Positions 23,701 through 37,338 of a stretch of DNA of 64,000 bases are shown piece by piece. This stretch comes from Lasiosphaeria ovina. Its lineage: Eukaryota; Ascomycota; Sordariomycetes; Sordariales; Lasiosphaeriaceae. Below the pieces are notes generated by a model. The model saw only the letters and a program-made list of their open reading frames with translations, ran no database searches and had not been told where the DNA came from. Location: positions 382,001 to 446,000 of the forward strand of contig JAULSN010000004.1 of the NCBI GenBank assembly GCA_033439765.1. The letters are read 5' to 3'. The position numbers and the translations under genes were made by a program. Numbering within the stretch: position 1 is the stretch's first letter; every line of letters begins with the position of its first letter.

Positions 23701-26700
23701 TTTGCTGATAACTGCTCTATGTCCGGTACGTGTAATGTATATGCCTACATGCACTTTCGAGGACTCCCTCCAACCTCCAGCTTCGTCTAGCCGTCTAAGC
23801 TAATGGCCTCGTGAGACTGCGTCTTTTGACGACCAAGCCCCGCCGCGTGTAAGCTGGCTTTTGCCATTGTCTGTCAAGCCTCCCCTTTTTTTGCTTTGCT
23901 TATTCGGCGACGTTGCCGAGGGCTTCGGGTTGCTGCATCATCCCCTTGCCCCTTCAGCTTTTGATACGATAGTCTTTTCCTATTCCGGCCGGCCTTGCAT
24001 TCGAAGATTGCGGGGAGGTCCACGGACTTGAAGTTGATGTCGTATTCCTTGGCGTCCGTGGATCCGCGTCCTGGCCAATGAGCGGGCTATTTATACCTGA
24101 ATTCTAAGGCTGCTTCCCTCAGTCAGGGGCGTCGAAACTCGAACAGCCTTCACACTGGCGTTCAAGCGATGGAACTCCGTAAAAACAAATGCGGAGGAGC
24201 AGCACAGGGCAAGAGCTGCCCTGGAACCCCCTAGCCAGACGTTGCACTGCAAAGGCTTGGCGTCGAAGGGGGCGTGCTGGGTTAGGATTGTTTTCTCTCC
24301 AAATTCTTGTTGATGACTGAGAATGGCCATTGTTTGCCGTTGAGCCGCATCCAGAATGGCCCGCATGAAGTGCGACTTTGCAATCTCGTCGCGCAGTATA
24401 CACGGTAGCCGTAGGAGACTGGGAGTAATAGCCGCCGCCCAGCTGCGTCAAAGTCAGCCTGGGCCTCTTACTAGGTATTTGCGGGTTACCATCGGCGCAA
24501 AAAGTCGTTCGGACAGTGCATGTCTCAATGGGCTTCTTGCTCTGGAGTCTGGACGGACATGGCCGCCTTGCCCTTCTCGAGGGAGGAGTCGAGGATGGTG
24601 CGTTCGGCCCCCTGGCCAGGCGCTCATGGACCAGCCATCGGCTGCTTATTTACTTGCCTTGTGGCGACGAATGGTAGAGTTCAATTGCAGCGGGGGAGAG
24701 ATTTTAGGCACATCGTGAAAATTTTCTGTGTGGTCGTTAACAAAACCCCTTTTTGGCTGTGTTTGTGGGCGCTACTGGTGAATGACGGCCCTCCCCTCCC
24801 CTGCTGGGGCTTCGGCACTGAGCCAATGATGATTGCTCAGGATCTTGCTCCCTCAGCTCAATCTATGCCAGATCGGCAGCCAAGGCCACAGGCGTTTGTT
24901 TCCATTGTCTCGTCCATTTGAACTTTAAAGGCGGTTACCTAAGGTACTTGGTAAGTAATACATAGCAATCCAATGGAAGGGTCTGGCTAGGGGCCGTGCC
25001 GTAGTATCAGGTACAGGTTAAATGAGAGGATCTGGCCATCCGAGTGGGAAGATATGCAAATGAAGCTTTTAGGGAGGCTATGCGGCTGCCCGCAGCCTGT
25101 CCAGAGTCCAGGCGTACACACACTAGCAAAAAGGTGCACTGTGCGTTCATGGCGTGGGAGACACGCTATGCAGGCCAAATAGCCAATGCATAGTACAGTG
25201 CTCCCTACGTCGTCTATGCTGCCACTACTATCCTCCCGCGTCTCTCAAGAAAGGGGCCTGCATATTGTTATTGAACATTATATGTATTATGTAGTCGAGA
25301 TGACCCCGACGATGTTTCAACGCGGTTGCGGATGGCGTGCCCCGGTTATGATTACAGAGCGCACGTTGACGCCATTGCTGCCACAGGGTGAAGATGATCG
25401 GCGGCCTGTGCTCTGGTTCCTGAAGATAGGATATGCAAGATAAGCAAAGATCTGTATGCTATCACGGATACAGCCCGTGCCGGAGGCCAAAATAAAATGT
25501 ACGAATTCCAAGGCAGCGAGCGACAGCACTGCAAAGAAATGGATTCCAATATCGACATCAAACAATACTCAGAAACGGCGTTTGAGGCCCTATTGGGACT
25601 GGAGTCGGCGGTCGACGACACGGTCAACAAAAATGAAGGAGAAAAAATACGCTGCCAAGGGGACCCCCGACCGGCCGACCCGCCCCCGCCAACTCGAAAA
25701 GAAAACATTCCCGTCCGCAACGTGGGGTGAATCCCAGTCCGGCTGGACAAGGGTTGTCCGCGCTTATTTGACGGCTCGCGAGCGCTGAGCAGGACAGATT
25801 CAACACTGCACACAAGAAGCAAACAGCCGCTTGTTCTCTGGACGGGCATGGATAATTGATACATGGCGTATTGTACATGAACAAAAGCCAATAATGTCAA
25901 CTGCCCGCGGGTGATTTTTGTAGAATTTATTTGCGGAGGTATCCGGAGTGCAGATGATGTTTCCCTGCTCACCTCAGTTTGCCTTCCTTCGTCTGCTCGA
26001 ACGAGGTAAAAAAATCCGAACTGGGACGCAGTGAGATTGATGCAAACCTGTCGGCTGGTACATTCCGAAAACACACAAACAAAAGCAGAAGCAGCAATGA
26101 TCCGCTGCTGACGGGGCCAATATCTCAGCCTTTTCACCAACACAAGAACCAATACATATCTGTGTTGGTGATAGCTCCTTCTTCTTTCTTTTTTTTGATG
26201 CGCGGACCAGACCAGCTGGCAAGGCTCGTCACGTCAAAACCCCTGCTCGGTGAGATGCACACTAACACTGGATAGGCAGCGGGCGATCGGGGGAGGGGGC
26301 AGGTGATAGATGCACGCCCCGCATGAGTGCGGTTAGCGCCATCTTGCCTTTTGTCACGCTTGCGTGGAATTTGGACGTGGGCAGGACTTTTCAAGCCCCA
26401 GCTGACAGGATAGGCCAGAAGATCCACGAGTACGCCACACACCACTTGGGGATTCTCAGACTTCAGGTTCTCGTGATTGAGGCAAACCAGAATCTCCTTG
26501 GAGGGAACGGACTGTCTAGAGATATCCTCACGAGTGTGCCTTTAAATAATTTTTTTCTTGTTTGGGCACATGGCAGAGCCGAAAAGCCCGGTTTCGGACG
26601 CAATACCTTGCCTGTGCAGTTCGCCGCAGGGGCCGAGGGTCCCGGGCCCTGCCTCACTCGCCCCGACGGAATTCGAGGTGGACGACGACGGCATGCTTAA

Positions 26701-29700
26701 AAATCACGTCAGTGCTGCTGGGGCTGAAGTCGGGTTTTTTTCTTTTTTCCATTTCGCTCGACTGTCTCACCGAGCAACCAACAACCAGCCGGCAGATACG
26801 TAGCCAACAGAAGACCAAAGCCACTTGCTCGATAACGCGGAAGTTGGAACTCCATCTGCAAGCCTCTAGAATTCGAAAACGATCGTCGACCGATCCAGGA
26901 TTGATGGTCCTCCCGAACAGAGGCTCCCCTGGCAAGCTTGGCCCGTCCGTCCAGTCCATAATCGGAGCGGCGGAATGCTGCTAAGATGCCCGCCGAGTAT
27001 CTGCGGGGAGTGGTTGGATTTCTCGATCGAAGCACGGTGATTTGACAATATTACGGCCCACCCCAGATGCGCTCAGTGCTGGCGTGCATCCTTTGAGGCA
27101 ATTGTCCTCGATTGAGCAGTTTGGGAAGTTGTGGCTTGAAGTCAACAGCTGACTGGAAGATCGCATGTTCTGAATCTGGCATAGCACGTAGGAAAAGTCG
27201 TGAACTGCTGGCCAAGCCGTCAGCCCTGTCTCAGACGGCGACTCGTGCCGACCTACCTGCTACGGAGTACATGCTCTCAAAATTTCAAGCACGCGCCTCG
27301 AACCGACGACCACTGGAACAAAAAAAGACCCTTCGGCTTGGTCTCTCAAATGTGTGGGGGTTCCTGCAGCTTTCCGACGGACCTCAATCAAGCTGGTCCC
27401 TGTTTTGCTACTGATAGCCTGAGATGGACCAGTCCGGCACGGCATGAAACCCGGGTTGTGTGGGATTGTTCATGTATGAGATATTTGATATCATTCTGCC
27501 GGGATGGCAGTGATGTGAGAGCGCTTGTTTTCGAGTTAGCTATAACTGACAATGAACCAGCAGCCAACACGCATGACCAGCCTGGCCGGCGCCATCCCAA
27601 AAAGGGGGTCAACCAGCTAAAAACTCTACTGGGAGAGTTGGGGGGCAAAGGGGACTTCCCGTAGCGCAGCGAACCTTCAGCGAATCGCCGGCCTTGCCGC
27701 TAGTGGACCGGCTCCGTGTTTTCCATGCTGCCCGAGCTGATCCCTCGAGGTGCTTGCCTGCTACTCCGTAGTATACAGTCTAATCCCCGGATGTTTACTA
27801 GCGTATAGCGTAGCACTTGAGAGAGATAGGCCCCTTAAGAGTTTATAACAAGGACTCCAATAGCTCCTACCTCCCTCTGCGAAACCCTAGGGCGAGCCGT
27901 ACGGTATTGAGGTCATTCAGATCTTGGAAAGCCCCCGCTAATAAACATTCGGGGATTGGACTGTAGTCGTACTTGAGACTGGCTCGCCACGGACACGAAG
28001 ACAGCTTGGCCAGTGGTCGTCCATCGTGTATACTCGAGCAAATGATGCAGCGTTCTTCGCTCAAACCACCTGATAGAACAATATGCCAAAGGCAGAAAGG
28101 CTTCAAGAGTCCCCGTAAGAATAGAAATTACGTGTGTTTGGTTTCAACGTCTCTTAACCGGGAGCCCCTGACACGCCAGCACTGGATGACCTACATAGTT
28201 GCAGTGCGTTGAGGGCAAACAACCCTTTGCTTCTGATGTCGCATTTGCTAATGCTACATGACTTTAATGCACAGGTCGGGGGGAAGCTCTCTTACCTCGC
28301 TGTGTCGTTGAGATCTCCTGTGGCCCAATCTAGCACAGGGCTACGAAGTCTCGTTCCTCCAAGCCAGACGTCCCTCAGTCTCGAGATAAACTCCAGCAAC
28401 GAAGCCGGTGGTATAGTCCACTTGGACACGAAGAAAGCGATACATCGTCTCGAGAGTTAGCACACAAAGGCAACTCTTGCCTGACCCCGTCCGTATACAC
28501 CAATCAGAGATATGTGTGGGGTACAAAGACTGGCGATGATTTGTCGGATACTTTGGTGGTGCGGATGCAGCGCTGCAGGTGTATCTGGAAGCAGCTAGAT
28601 GTAGTTAATCCTCTGGCCGATGATACAGAGAGGGGCCCTGCTGGCGAGAAGGGCGCGCAAGATCTCCTCGATCCACTCCTGAGAGTTCCGTGTCCATGCA
28701 CAGGGCGATATATCCCGTCTCAATCCCGTGTTGCTAATAAACGGCCGGGTTGCTTGCTAAAGGAGAAACGACAGCCTGGTGCAAGTTGGACGCAGTGCAA
28801 ATCATGGTGGCTCAAACATGAAGATGGCGTCTCGCCGGGGATGCAGTTGTACAAAGCCCAGGCTGGACGGGATCTCGAACCACGCACAAACACGGCCGGC
28901 AGGGCAGGCAGGGCAGGCAGGGCAGATTGGACTGGCAAGACACTGGAATTGCCAAATAGGCGTCGACGACGAGGGAGAGGACTTGTCCTCGGAGCTCCGC
29001 TCAGTGGCCAGCGGCCACCTGCAAAGAACATGTCGCTATTTCAGATGGCGTTCGACAAGCGCTGATTGGCAGTTTGGAATTCGAGGGTCGTCTGCGGGAG
29101 ACAGAGCGACGACACCCTCGCAGCGCGGGAACTGCAACCCAGCCAGTGATTGCCACAGGCCTGTCGAGAAGGGAAGGCAGCCAATGAAACCACCTGCCTG
29201 AGGCCGGTTCCTAGTCTCGCGAGTCCTGCAAGTCCTGCCGACGGCAGGACAAGAGTGGTGATAGTGGTGGGCGGTGGGTTGAATTGGATTCTCTCGTCGG
29301 GGGAAAATGAAGGGCAAGGTCGCACTGCAGCCAGCGACTTCAGCAGTCGCCATCCCCACTCGACAGACACTGCCGGTTTTCGTGCTTTCTGTGGTGGTCG
29401 AGCGCGGGCTGGATGCCCTGTGGCTATTTCCATGCCTGCCTCTCAATGGAAGGTCGCCAGATTGACGCTGCAACCCAGACGAGGGAGGGCCGGCCAGCAA
29501 ACCCCCACGCTTTTTTTCCCGCTGCCATCTCGCCAGTGGCTCTCAACAGCCCGTCTTGTTTTATCCTGCGCTTCCGGTTGCTCCTGAATACCGCGGTAAT
29601 GCGAGCGAGTAGTAGCAGTTGCAGAAGCAGCAGTAATTAGATGATGATGCACGGCCGAGCACCGGCGCTGGTGCTGGCGCCGCCCGTGGTGGACGGAAGA

Positions 29701-31144
29701 CAAGACGGTCGAATTGCACAGATGGCATTCTTGACATTCAGTTTCACCAGGTGGGTTCTACTCGAGTAGAGACAGTTGTCGCTTCTAGGAAACGCAGCAG
29801 CCATTGGACAGCATCCCCGAAAAGGCAAGAACAGCGCCCGTTCGACGCTAGTGGGAAGCGGGAGGCGAGGAACGCAGACAGCAAAACGCCTGATCGCTCT
29901 GCAAGTAGAAGACCGGCGCAGGCCTGAGGCCCCCGCTTCCACTTACCTTTGTGCGTGGCGGGCTCAGAGAGAGACGCTGGCCGGCGTTGCTCTTTGCCAT
30001 GTTTGGTTTCTGCAGCAGCACAGCACTTCCAATAGTACGATAGGAGCGCGCGAGAGAGACAGAACTACAGCAAGTAGTAGCGGCAGCAGCAGCAGCAGCA
30101 GCAGCAAGCAGAAGTAGCCGGTAGGACATAGGAGGGGACGAGAGGCAGAGGCAGGAGCCTGAGAATGGAAACCCCCACCTCAGTCTGATTTCCCATTGCT
30201 GCTTGGCGCCGGGCATGGCATGGCATGGCATGGCATGAGGACAGAGGACCTCAGTCGACAGTGGAGCAGGCAAAGGCGCAAGGAATTGTGCAATGTGTGC
30301 AATGTGCAAAGGCTGGAGGACCACCCTCGCAGCGCCCAGCGAGCGACGAGACGTCTGCTGTCCTCGGCGCTCCAGACCAAGCAGGATGACGCCAAGCAGC
30401 GGGCCCACTCTATGGCTCACAACTGACCAGGGTGGTGCCACGACCAGGCCATGCTAAGGGCACGCCCGGGCGAAGAGTTTTCTTCGCACACCACCAGCGA
30501 CCCCTGCCACTGGACCTTCCTCGTACAAGGCATAGTGCAGATTGCAGCCTCTCTCGCCATCCACCTTGGCCCCTGCCCTGGAGGGGTGTGCAAGTGCAGC
30601 GTGCGCAGGGTACATGGATACCCCGTACCGCTCGGCGTGCGCCGCAGCACAAAGGTACGTTGCAGGCTCTCGATCGCCGTACCTCACTCTACTGCGCCAA
30701 TGTCTGAGTCCTCGTGGGGCCCTTCGTGGTCATGGGCATCTGCCTCGTTCTCCTCCTACACTCCCGCAACGACCAGGGCGGGTAGGGGACTGGAATACAT
30801 AATCCAGGCGTCCCCAGCTCCCCCGACCTCACTTCCCAGATCGGCATCGAGACAGCTTCGTCGTGGACCTTTCCTCTCCTTTCAATCCACCACCCCGCTG
30901 CCCTTGGTTCGCCATCCCAGTCCTGCTGCTATGAGTCAACAAGCTGCCGACTTCTTATAACCCGCCCTTTCCCTCGGGACCAGCTTCCAGAGCTTGGGGT
31001 ATCTGCCTCGTCCATCGACAACACAAGCAACAAAGCTTCACCATCCTGACGCCTTCTGGCACCTTGGCTCGCACATCCTCTCGCCGACTTCAAGCACTAC
31101 CCAGTCACTCCCTCGTCCGCTCCAGCCCCTCCCCGACAGCCACA

Positions 31145-31606
31145 ATGTCTTTCGACTGGACTCACCAGTTCTGCCTCGCCTGCGACAAGCAGACCGATGG
31201 CGCCACATACTGCTCGGAATCGTGCCGGCTAGCCGACTATGAGAAGACAGCATCACCTTCGGGCTCTGGGCCATGCTCTCCGGCACTGAATGCACCGCTG
31301 CCCTCCGAGTGGTCCTTCGCCAGGCCAACGACGTCGAGCACCAAGTTCTACCTCTCGCCGGCATACGACTTCAGCAACCCACAGCCGAGCACCCGATCAT
31401 CGCAGTATGGTGCGATATCAACAGCTCGCACCACCCCGAGCCAAGCGCTCTCGCCGTCGACGTCGCACACCAGCCTCTGCTCCATCAGAACTACGTCATC
31501 CACGGGCCTCGACGGAGGCTATCTGTCCGAGAAGGCAGCGAGGGAGCTTCGAGCATACGCTAAGCCGTTCGAATCTGTCCGGCTCCAACGCAGACGATCA
31601 TACTAG
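31145..31606 (+). CDS. ECL1-family zinc-binding protein (life-span regulatory factor)
   Basis: A 153-residue single-exon protein. The N-terminus has the four-Cys motif C10-x2-C13-x9-C23-x3-C27 within FCLACDKQT and YCSESCR, typical of the ECL1/2/3 zinc-binding family. In fission yeast these small proteins extend chronological life span and respond to nutrient or zinc shortage. The middle is Ser/Thr/Pro-rich and probably disordered. The C-terminus SEKAARELRAYAKPFESVRL followed by QRRRSY is a second conserved-looking block. The start is the ATG at 31145 (CACAATG); upstream in-frame sequence is C-rich leader without this character. It stands alone, with no neighbour within 9 kb on either side. 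Function in this fungus is inferred from the family only. Confidence 0.85.
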   Translation: MSFDWTHQFCLACDKQTDGATYCSESCRLADYEKTASPSGSGPCSPALNAPLPSEWSFARPTTSSTKFYLSPAYDFSNPQPSTRSSQYGAISTARTTPSQALSPSTSHTSLCSIRTTSSTGLDGGYLSEKAARELRAYAKPFESVRLQRRRSY

Positions 31607-34600
31607 ATCATCCAGCACCTCTTTGTCTCAGAAGCGGCTATACCCCTCAATCGATTTTTGTTCCTCAAACACCACACGACTTTACCGATTTTTCTCGTTT
31701 GTTTTTTATGTTAATCATTTTTCTTTATTTTCCTCAAGGGATTGTTGTAACCAAAAAAAGCATACACCGGAGCATATCATTATAAAAAGTTTGGCTGTTG
31801 CGGGATAGGACTTGATTTTTTTTCCCCTGGGAAATTGGGAGAGGCGTACGACTGGGCTCACATTGGGAACGGGCGGGATACCGTGTATTACACAGCGATA
31901 CACTTGGGACATTAGGTATTCCATTTGACTGCAAACATTGCATCGGGATGGCGGGCAGGACGCCTTGGGCACAGGAATTGCTCAACGAGCTCAGATTGTC
32001 AGGCTGAGACTGGAACTTGGACCGGGACTGGGACGGCGTTGGAAGACCAGGCACAACATCAACGCCTTGTGGATGAGAGAAGTTTTGCTTTTGGAACTCG
32101 ACGATCATGTCACGACGCGATTTTTGTTGTGCGATGGGCGGAGTTGTACTGGACTTTGGAAGGGGCTATGGATGGTGGTGGGGGGCAATTGGCAGAGACT
32201 CTGACAGCCTCCTCGCCGCTCCGAGGTACCTCAACAAATCGGGCAACTTCTGTCATGATCAAATGGAAATTTTCCAACCCAGCCAACCACAATAATGTCT
32301 TTGCCAGTGTCTCATGCGTGCTCGTTTCCCACGCAATGCCTTAGGTAATAATTCGATTGGCCGGTGGCCGATCAGCTGTGGTATCCCGTCATCGGCAAAC
32401 AGCCTCTCGCTCTCTCCACATTCCAAAGGGGCGCTAGCGGAGTTCCATTCCCGTCCCGCACCCGCCGCCAGCCAGATCCGCTCGGGCACGGCAAACATGG
32501 AAGGACGTGCGGACGGCGGGACCTTCCTCTGCAAGGAACATCTTTCGGCAGCCCACCAACGGGCTTGTCCGAGCTCTCAGAGGCGGGCAAGGCAAGGCAG
32601 GCAAGGCAGGCAACAACAGCCTGCGACCCTGCGTCGACTGTTATGCGTGCCTGTCGCCTGTCTCGTGGAGACAGCTCAGCCAAACAACCTGCAACACACT
32701 GCGACACCTTTGCAGCTCTGTATGTATGGATATGGACTGTGGACGTACATTGCACATCTGGCCGTCTCAATTACCCAAGGCACACCGAAGCGGCTATCAG
32801 GAAGTCACTTGCCTCGACGGCATATCGACCCAGGCGGGCCAGGAAACCCACGCAGCCCGTTTGGGAGAGGGATGTCCATTACATGCCCGGGGAATATGGG
32901 GATGCGGGCATCATCGACCACATCCCATCCATACAGTTCTGCCCACAGTGCTTCGTACCTTTCTTCCCACTAGAGCCACCTTTGCTATGGAGCACCGAGG
33001 TGCCTGTTAGGACCGGACAGACCGCTGGGGGACGAAACAACATGCGCCGCCGCGTCCAGATTTGCAGGCTTGCACTGCTGTACCTTCTCCGCCGGATGAT
33101 CCATGACAGCATATTGCGGCGCCAAATCCGGGTTCCTCGTTCCATTTGCGTGCTTCTTACTCCGTATGGTGTAGGGTAAGGCATTATAGCGGCTCACAGC
33201 ATTGCTGCCGCCATGGTGCGCCCTTCCACTCCCTGGGCCTGTAGGCGGCGCAAGAGTAGGTTGCCCTGCCCTGACCTTGGGCAGCTCCAGGCTGATTGAC
33301 CCACAGAAGCCCAAAGAGCTCCCGTTGTCCAATTCTAGCTGCTTCTCAAAAAGGCAGCAGAAAAAATTATGTAATACCCAGGTTTGGCTGGAAATGGGCG
33401 TTTCGAGTCTAGCGAATGCGCTCACTGCTTGCTCCCAAGGACAAAAAAAGACGCTGTGCCACGTTACTTCTCCGCTGTGTCCAGCAAAGATTCTGCTGCT
33501 GCGCTGATCTGGCGGACGACCTTAGCCACTCTCGCCACCGGCAGCTTCGCGCCAACAGAAGCACATTGTGATTAGTAGGGAGCAGTAAACATGACATGCT
33601 AGCTTTTCCCGTTGCTAGCCCCCAGTGGTCGAGACGAGTGTAAAAAAGTTTGATAATCGATTTTGTGTGGACACAGACGCACACTTTACCCACCTCACTC
33701 ACAACTCACATATGGAGTCAGAGGCAATTGGCAGCCGGGGTAACAGTCTATCCTCTTTTCGTCTTTCTCCTTGCATAAAACGAAAGGAGGCAAAAAAAAT
33801 CTTCACACCTTGCGGCCCAATTCACCCGGACCAACATGCCTAACTAACCACGACCTACCTAGCTGTGGCTCCCAAAGTGGAGTGGAGCGAAGGAAGTCGA
33901 GAGAGGCGTGGTCAGGTTGGCCAACGGAGTTTACTCAGAGATTGCTTGGGCTCGATGGATGCAAGAGAAGAGGGGCGGGTAGAGACGGTTGGCAGAGAGG
34001 AGGAAAAAATCTCACTGGGCCACAAAATCGGACGAATTATCAGAGTCCATACAGAAAGAAGAACACTTCGTTCTGGACGGCTGTCTCTAGTCTACTTCAA
34101 ACCCAACCATAATCGGTAGTCTGGGGATGGATGGCCCAGCCCACCATGGTCCCTCCAGGGCATGTGGGAAAATCCACTTGAGAGACGTGCTGGGAACAGA
34201 CTACGGAGCACTAGGTTCAAATAGCGTCCCCCGTTCCCCAATACGTACTTGCCCTCTACGGGAATGGATGATCTGGGGTATGCCAGCGGAGAGAAGACTC
34301 GCGTTTCTTCCCCAAAAGCAGTCGAGCAAAAAAAGGATTAGATCACGAGAAAAAGGCTCCGATGTCGTCTAGCGTTGCACGCCCATCATCGGCCATTTGC
34401 GTAGCGGGAAATCGACTGTTCCTGGCCGGCCGCAGATATGCGAGCCCTAGCAAGCAAGCAGTTTGCGGCAAAAGCCGGGGCCCAACATCGGGACGCCGAC
34501 GGGACGGGTAACGAGGGGCAAGATCACAAAGAGAAAGAAAAAATTCGACTTCAGACCAATCTGCCCACCAAAAACACGCCATTGACGGAATGTTGCGAGA

Positions 34601-35069
34601 GCAAATATTTTCTTGTCCATATGCACTTGCACAGAGCAATGTGTTTACTCATTTTCCCCCCCACGGCCCACTCTGGATCGAGCCATATTCTCCGCCTTTT
34701 TTTCGTTGCAGCGATGGAGACGTTTGGGCGGGTCCCCGTCCCCGTCACTGTCACTGTCCCGCCATGAGGCCATCCTAAGCAGAAATCGTCCAAGGGAGCG
34801 TGGGACTCTTTGGGCTTTCGTGCAGCTCGCCCGCCGTTTCGGGCTGTGGAGATGGAGAGGAAAGAGAGAGAAAAAGGCCGAACGTCCAACAACTAAAGTG
34901 GACGTGTCCACTCGCCCACTCACATGTCTTGGGTGTATTGCTCCCCTCTCGCTGAAACACCAACAATCATGGTCAATCCAGGTTTTTAGCTGGCGTGTCG
35001 TGCTCCCGTTGTACGGTCCAGTACGTACAAGAAATATCAGGACCGCCCGGTACCAATATCAAACAATGC

Positions 35070-35088
35070 AAAAAAAAAAAAAAAAAAA
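35070..35088 (+). repeat. Poly-A tract (19 A)
   Basis: A run of 19 A within the desert. There is no gene body upstream on the plus strand that would make it a processed-copy tail. Confidence 0.9.
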
Positions 35089-36619
35089 CTATGTACCCCC
35101 GCTGCATTGGTACCCATATCACCACTACCCAGCAAAGCACGTAATGTTCCGTCATCAAATCCCACTGCACCCCCGTCAAGACAAGACGAGAATATATTAA
35201 TTAAGCCTACCAAGAGTGAGTAAGCCGCGCTGGGGAATCCCTTCGGTCTCTGCCATCTCAAATACCGAGGTGGGCGGGCAGTTAATAAACGGTTGCGCAT
35301 AATGCCGTTTGACCTAATTGTCGGCGCCCGCTGCCATTTGCTCCCCGGGTGCCGGTTACCACACATGTACTGTACGGCAAACTCCTGCCCTATGATGGGC
35401 GGATATATATTAATATGCCATGGCTGTTAACCATGGACGGGTATTATGTTAGCGGGTAGGTGTTGGCTAGTGAGAGAGGAAGTACTTCCTGCAGGGCAAA
35501 CTTGATTTGTTTTGCTGCAGGACCCTTTTTTCCCCCTCCCCCTTTTCCTTCCCTTCCCTCACCCCTCCAAAACAATCGGGATGGGTTGATTTGGTGAGGC
35601 CACCATACAATGCTCTCGGAGAAGAGAGACGGCGGGCAACACCAACCCTGTCCACGTTTAAGGTATTTACTACGTAGCTATATGCGAGGGTTTCCCGAGT
35701 AGGTAAGAGAAAACAAAGTCCAAAAAGAATACACCACGTAATTGGGTGTGGGTGTCATCGTTTCGGGGTGATTGTGTGCGCCTCTCAACCTGACCCGAGG
35801 ACTCCGTGTGAGCAGGCAGGTTACCAGTGCAAAAAGGAAACAGAGAAATTGCCCGCCGGTGCCGGACCAAATTGTCATCATCACGCAGCCAGCAATATGA
35901 CGGGCAACGCAACGGAGGACGGAGACAGACAGAGAGACAGAGAAACCAGCAAGATCCCAGTGTCCTCTTGTTTCAGGTTCTCTGTCCGGCACGACGATTC
36001 GCGGCCCATAATTAGCTCCCCACATTCCTTATTCTTTGTCCGTCTTCTCCCCCCTTCCATCTAGTGTATTGTCGGAAAGGTTCTGACGTGAGAAGGCGGA
36101 CCAAGGCCAGGAACAGACTGACAGGCAGATACAACACAAGACAAGACGGCGTGGAAAAGGCCCAAAAAAGAAAAAGAACAATGGAATAGGGGCCGCGCGC
36201 CGAGGATAGGATTTGACTGACACACCACCTCCACTGTTAGTGGTTTTGGCCGTCTCACCACCTTAAAGCATAACAGCGGGGATCTCCACCTTTTTTCTTT
36301 TTCTGTCTCACTGAGCCTCACTCACTCACTCACGTCCCTGCCCCGCCGCCGCCCTACAACACAACACTACATCTGATACCAACAGCCCAGCCCACCTACG
36401 CAAGCGAACCGAGTTTGTGGTAAACCGAGTTGTTTTGCCCGAACCCGAGAAGCGCGGGTGCGGCGGCAAAACTAGCAGGCACGAAGGAAAGAAGGGAGAA
36501 AATAAAGGCCAGAAGGAGACAAGAAGAGGAACAAGACGAGAGGCACTGCCCCCTTTCCGTCCTGTCCTCCCTTAGGAGTTGGTACGGACTACCTTAGTGC
36601 TCACTCGTTCATTTGCCCG

Positions 36620-36638
36620 TGACGTGACGTGACGTGAG
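36620..36638 (+). promoter_or_regulatory. Tandem TGACG motifs
   Basis: The sequence TGACGTGACGTGACGTGAG holds three overlapping TGACGTGA-like units, half-sites for bZIP (CRE/ATF-type) factors. It is adjacent to a CTG repeat and not next to any supported gene, so a regulatory role is a guess. Confidence 0.3.
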
Positions 36639-37317
36639 CCTTTGTGCTGCTGCTGCTGCCGCTGCTGCTGCTGCTGCGCTGGACGGCGGGTAAATGGGTA
36701 TTCCGAGCCCCGGGAGGCACAGACAGCACATTCCACTTCTTTGTGTGTGTTTTGTGTTTCTGTTTTGTTGGGAGAGGTGGGTCGAGTAAGTGAATTGGAA
36801 TATTCCAAACTGCCTGCCCATCAGTCTATACCTAGCCAAAATGATGATGGTTATTATGGCAGATGGTAGACAGAGACAGAACAAAACCCTCCGAAATTGG
36901 ACGGATTCGGGTGTCCATGTTCAGACAGACTCTGACTTGCATACCTACCTACTTTAGCCGTAGAAGACAGAGAGAAAAATATGACAGGACCGACACTGCA
37001 CGGCACTGCACGGCACTGCCTGGAAACTATCACCACACCCCCCACGCGCGGGTCGTTGGAACTTTCTAGTGCTGTGCAGAAAAGCTTTTCTGTTGAACTA
37101 GGTACCTAGGGAGAGCTCTCCATATGGGGATTGGACTGATTGTGGTTGTTGTTATTGCAGGGCCTCACTCCATTCAGCCTATGCAAGTGCGTAAAATCCT
37201 TTCTCAAATGTTTGACTCATCGCCAATTCGCATGAACCTCAGGCGTTGCAATATTTGTATTTTCGTTTCTTTTCTTTTTCTTTCCACCTCCAGCCGGCCT
37301 GAGTTGTGATAATAATG

Positions 37318-37338
37318 CCCCCCCCCCCCCACCCCCCG
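37318..37338 (+). repeat. C-rich tract (C13-A-C6)
   Basis: Thirteen C, one A and six C; on the minus strand a G run with quadruplex potential. Length is likely to be unreliable. Confidence 0.9.

Larger units (their letters stand above)
16463..31144. other. Gene desert upstream of the ECL1-family gene, rich in simple repeats
   Basis: About 14.7 kb with no frame that shows a recognisable domain, intron pattern or conserved motif on either strand. Base composition is mixed (roughly half GC), so this is not a classic RIP-degraded AT-rich block. It is dotted with microsatellites: CA at 17550-17578, GACA at about 17921-17989, GT near 20040-20055, CTG at 20414-20440, a pyrimidine tract at 20728-20768, AGC at 21145-21165, GGCAT near 30211-30236 and GCA near 30083-30105. 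The last kilobase is C/T-rich and probably holds promoter and leader of the ECL1 gene. Long regulatory DNA or non-coding transcripts are possible but not shown. Confidence 0.6.

Noticed and set aside
25352..26152. A 266-codon minus-strand frame
   Set aside because: No motif, no codon pattern like the real genes, and no plausible introns or neighbours.
32364..33179. A 271-codon plus-strand frame after the ECL1-family gene
   Set aside because: Random-like composition with overlapping frames of similar length; no conserved block recognised.
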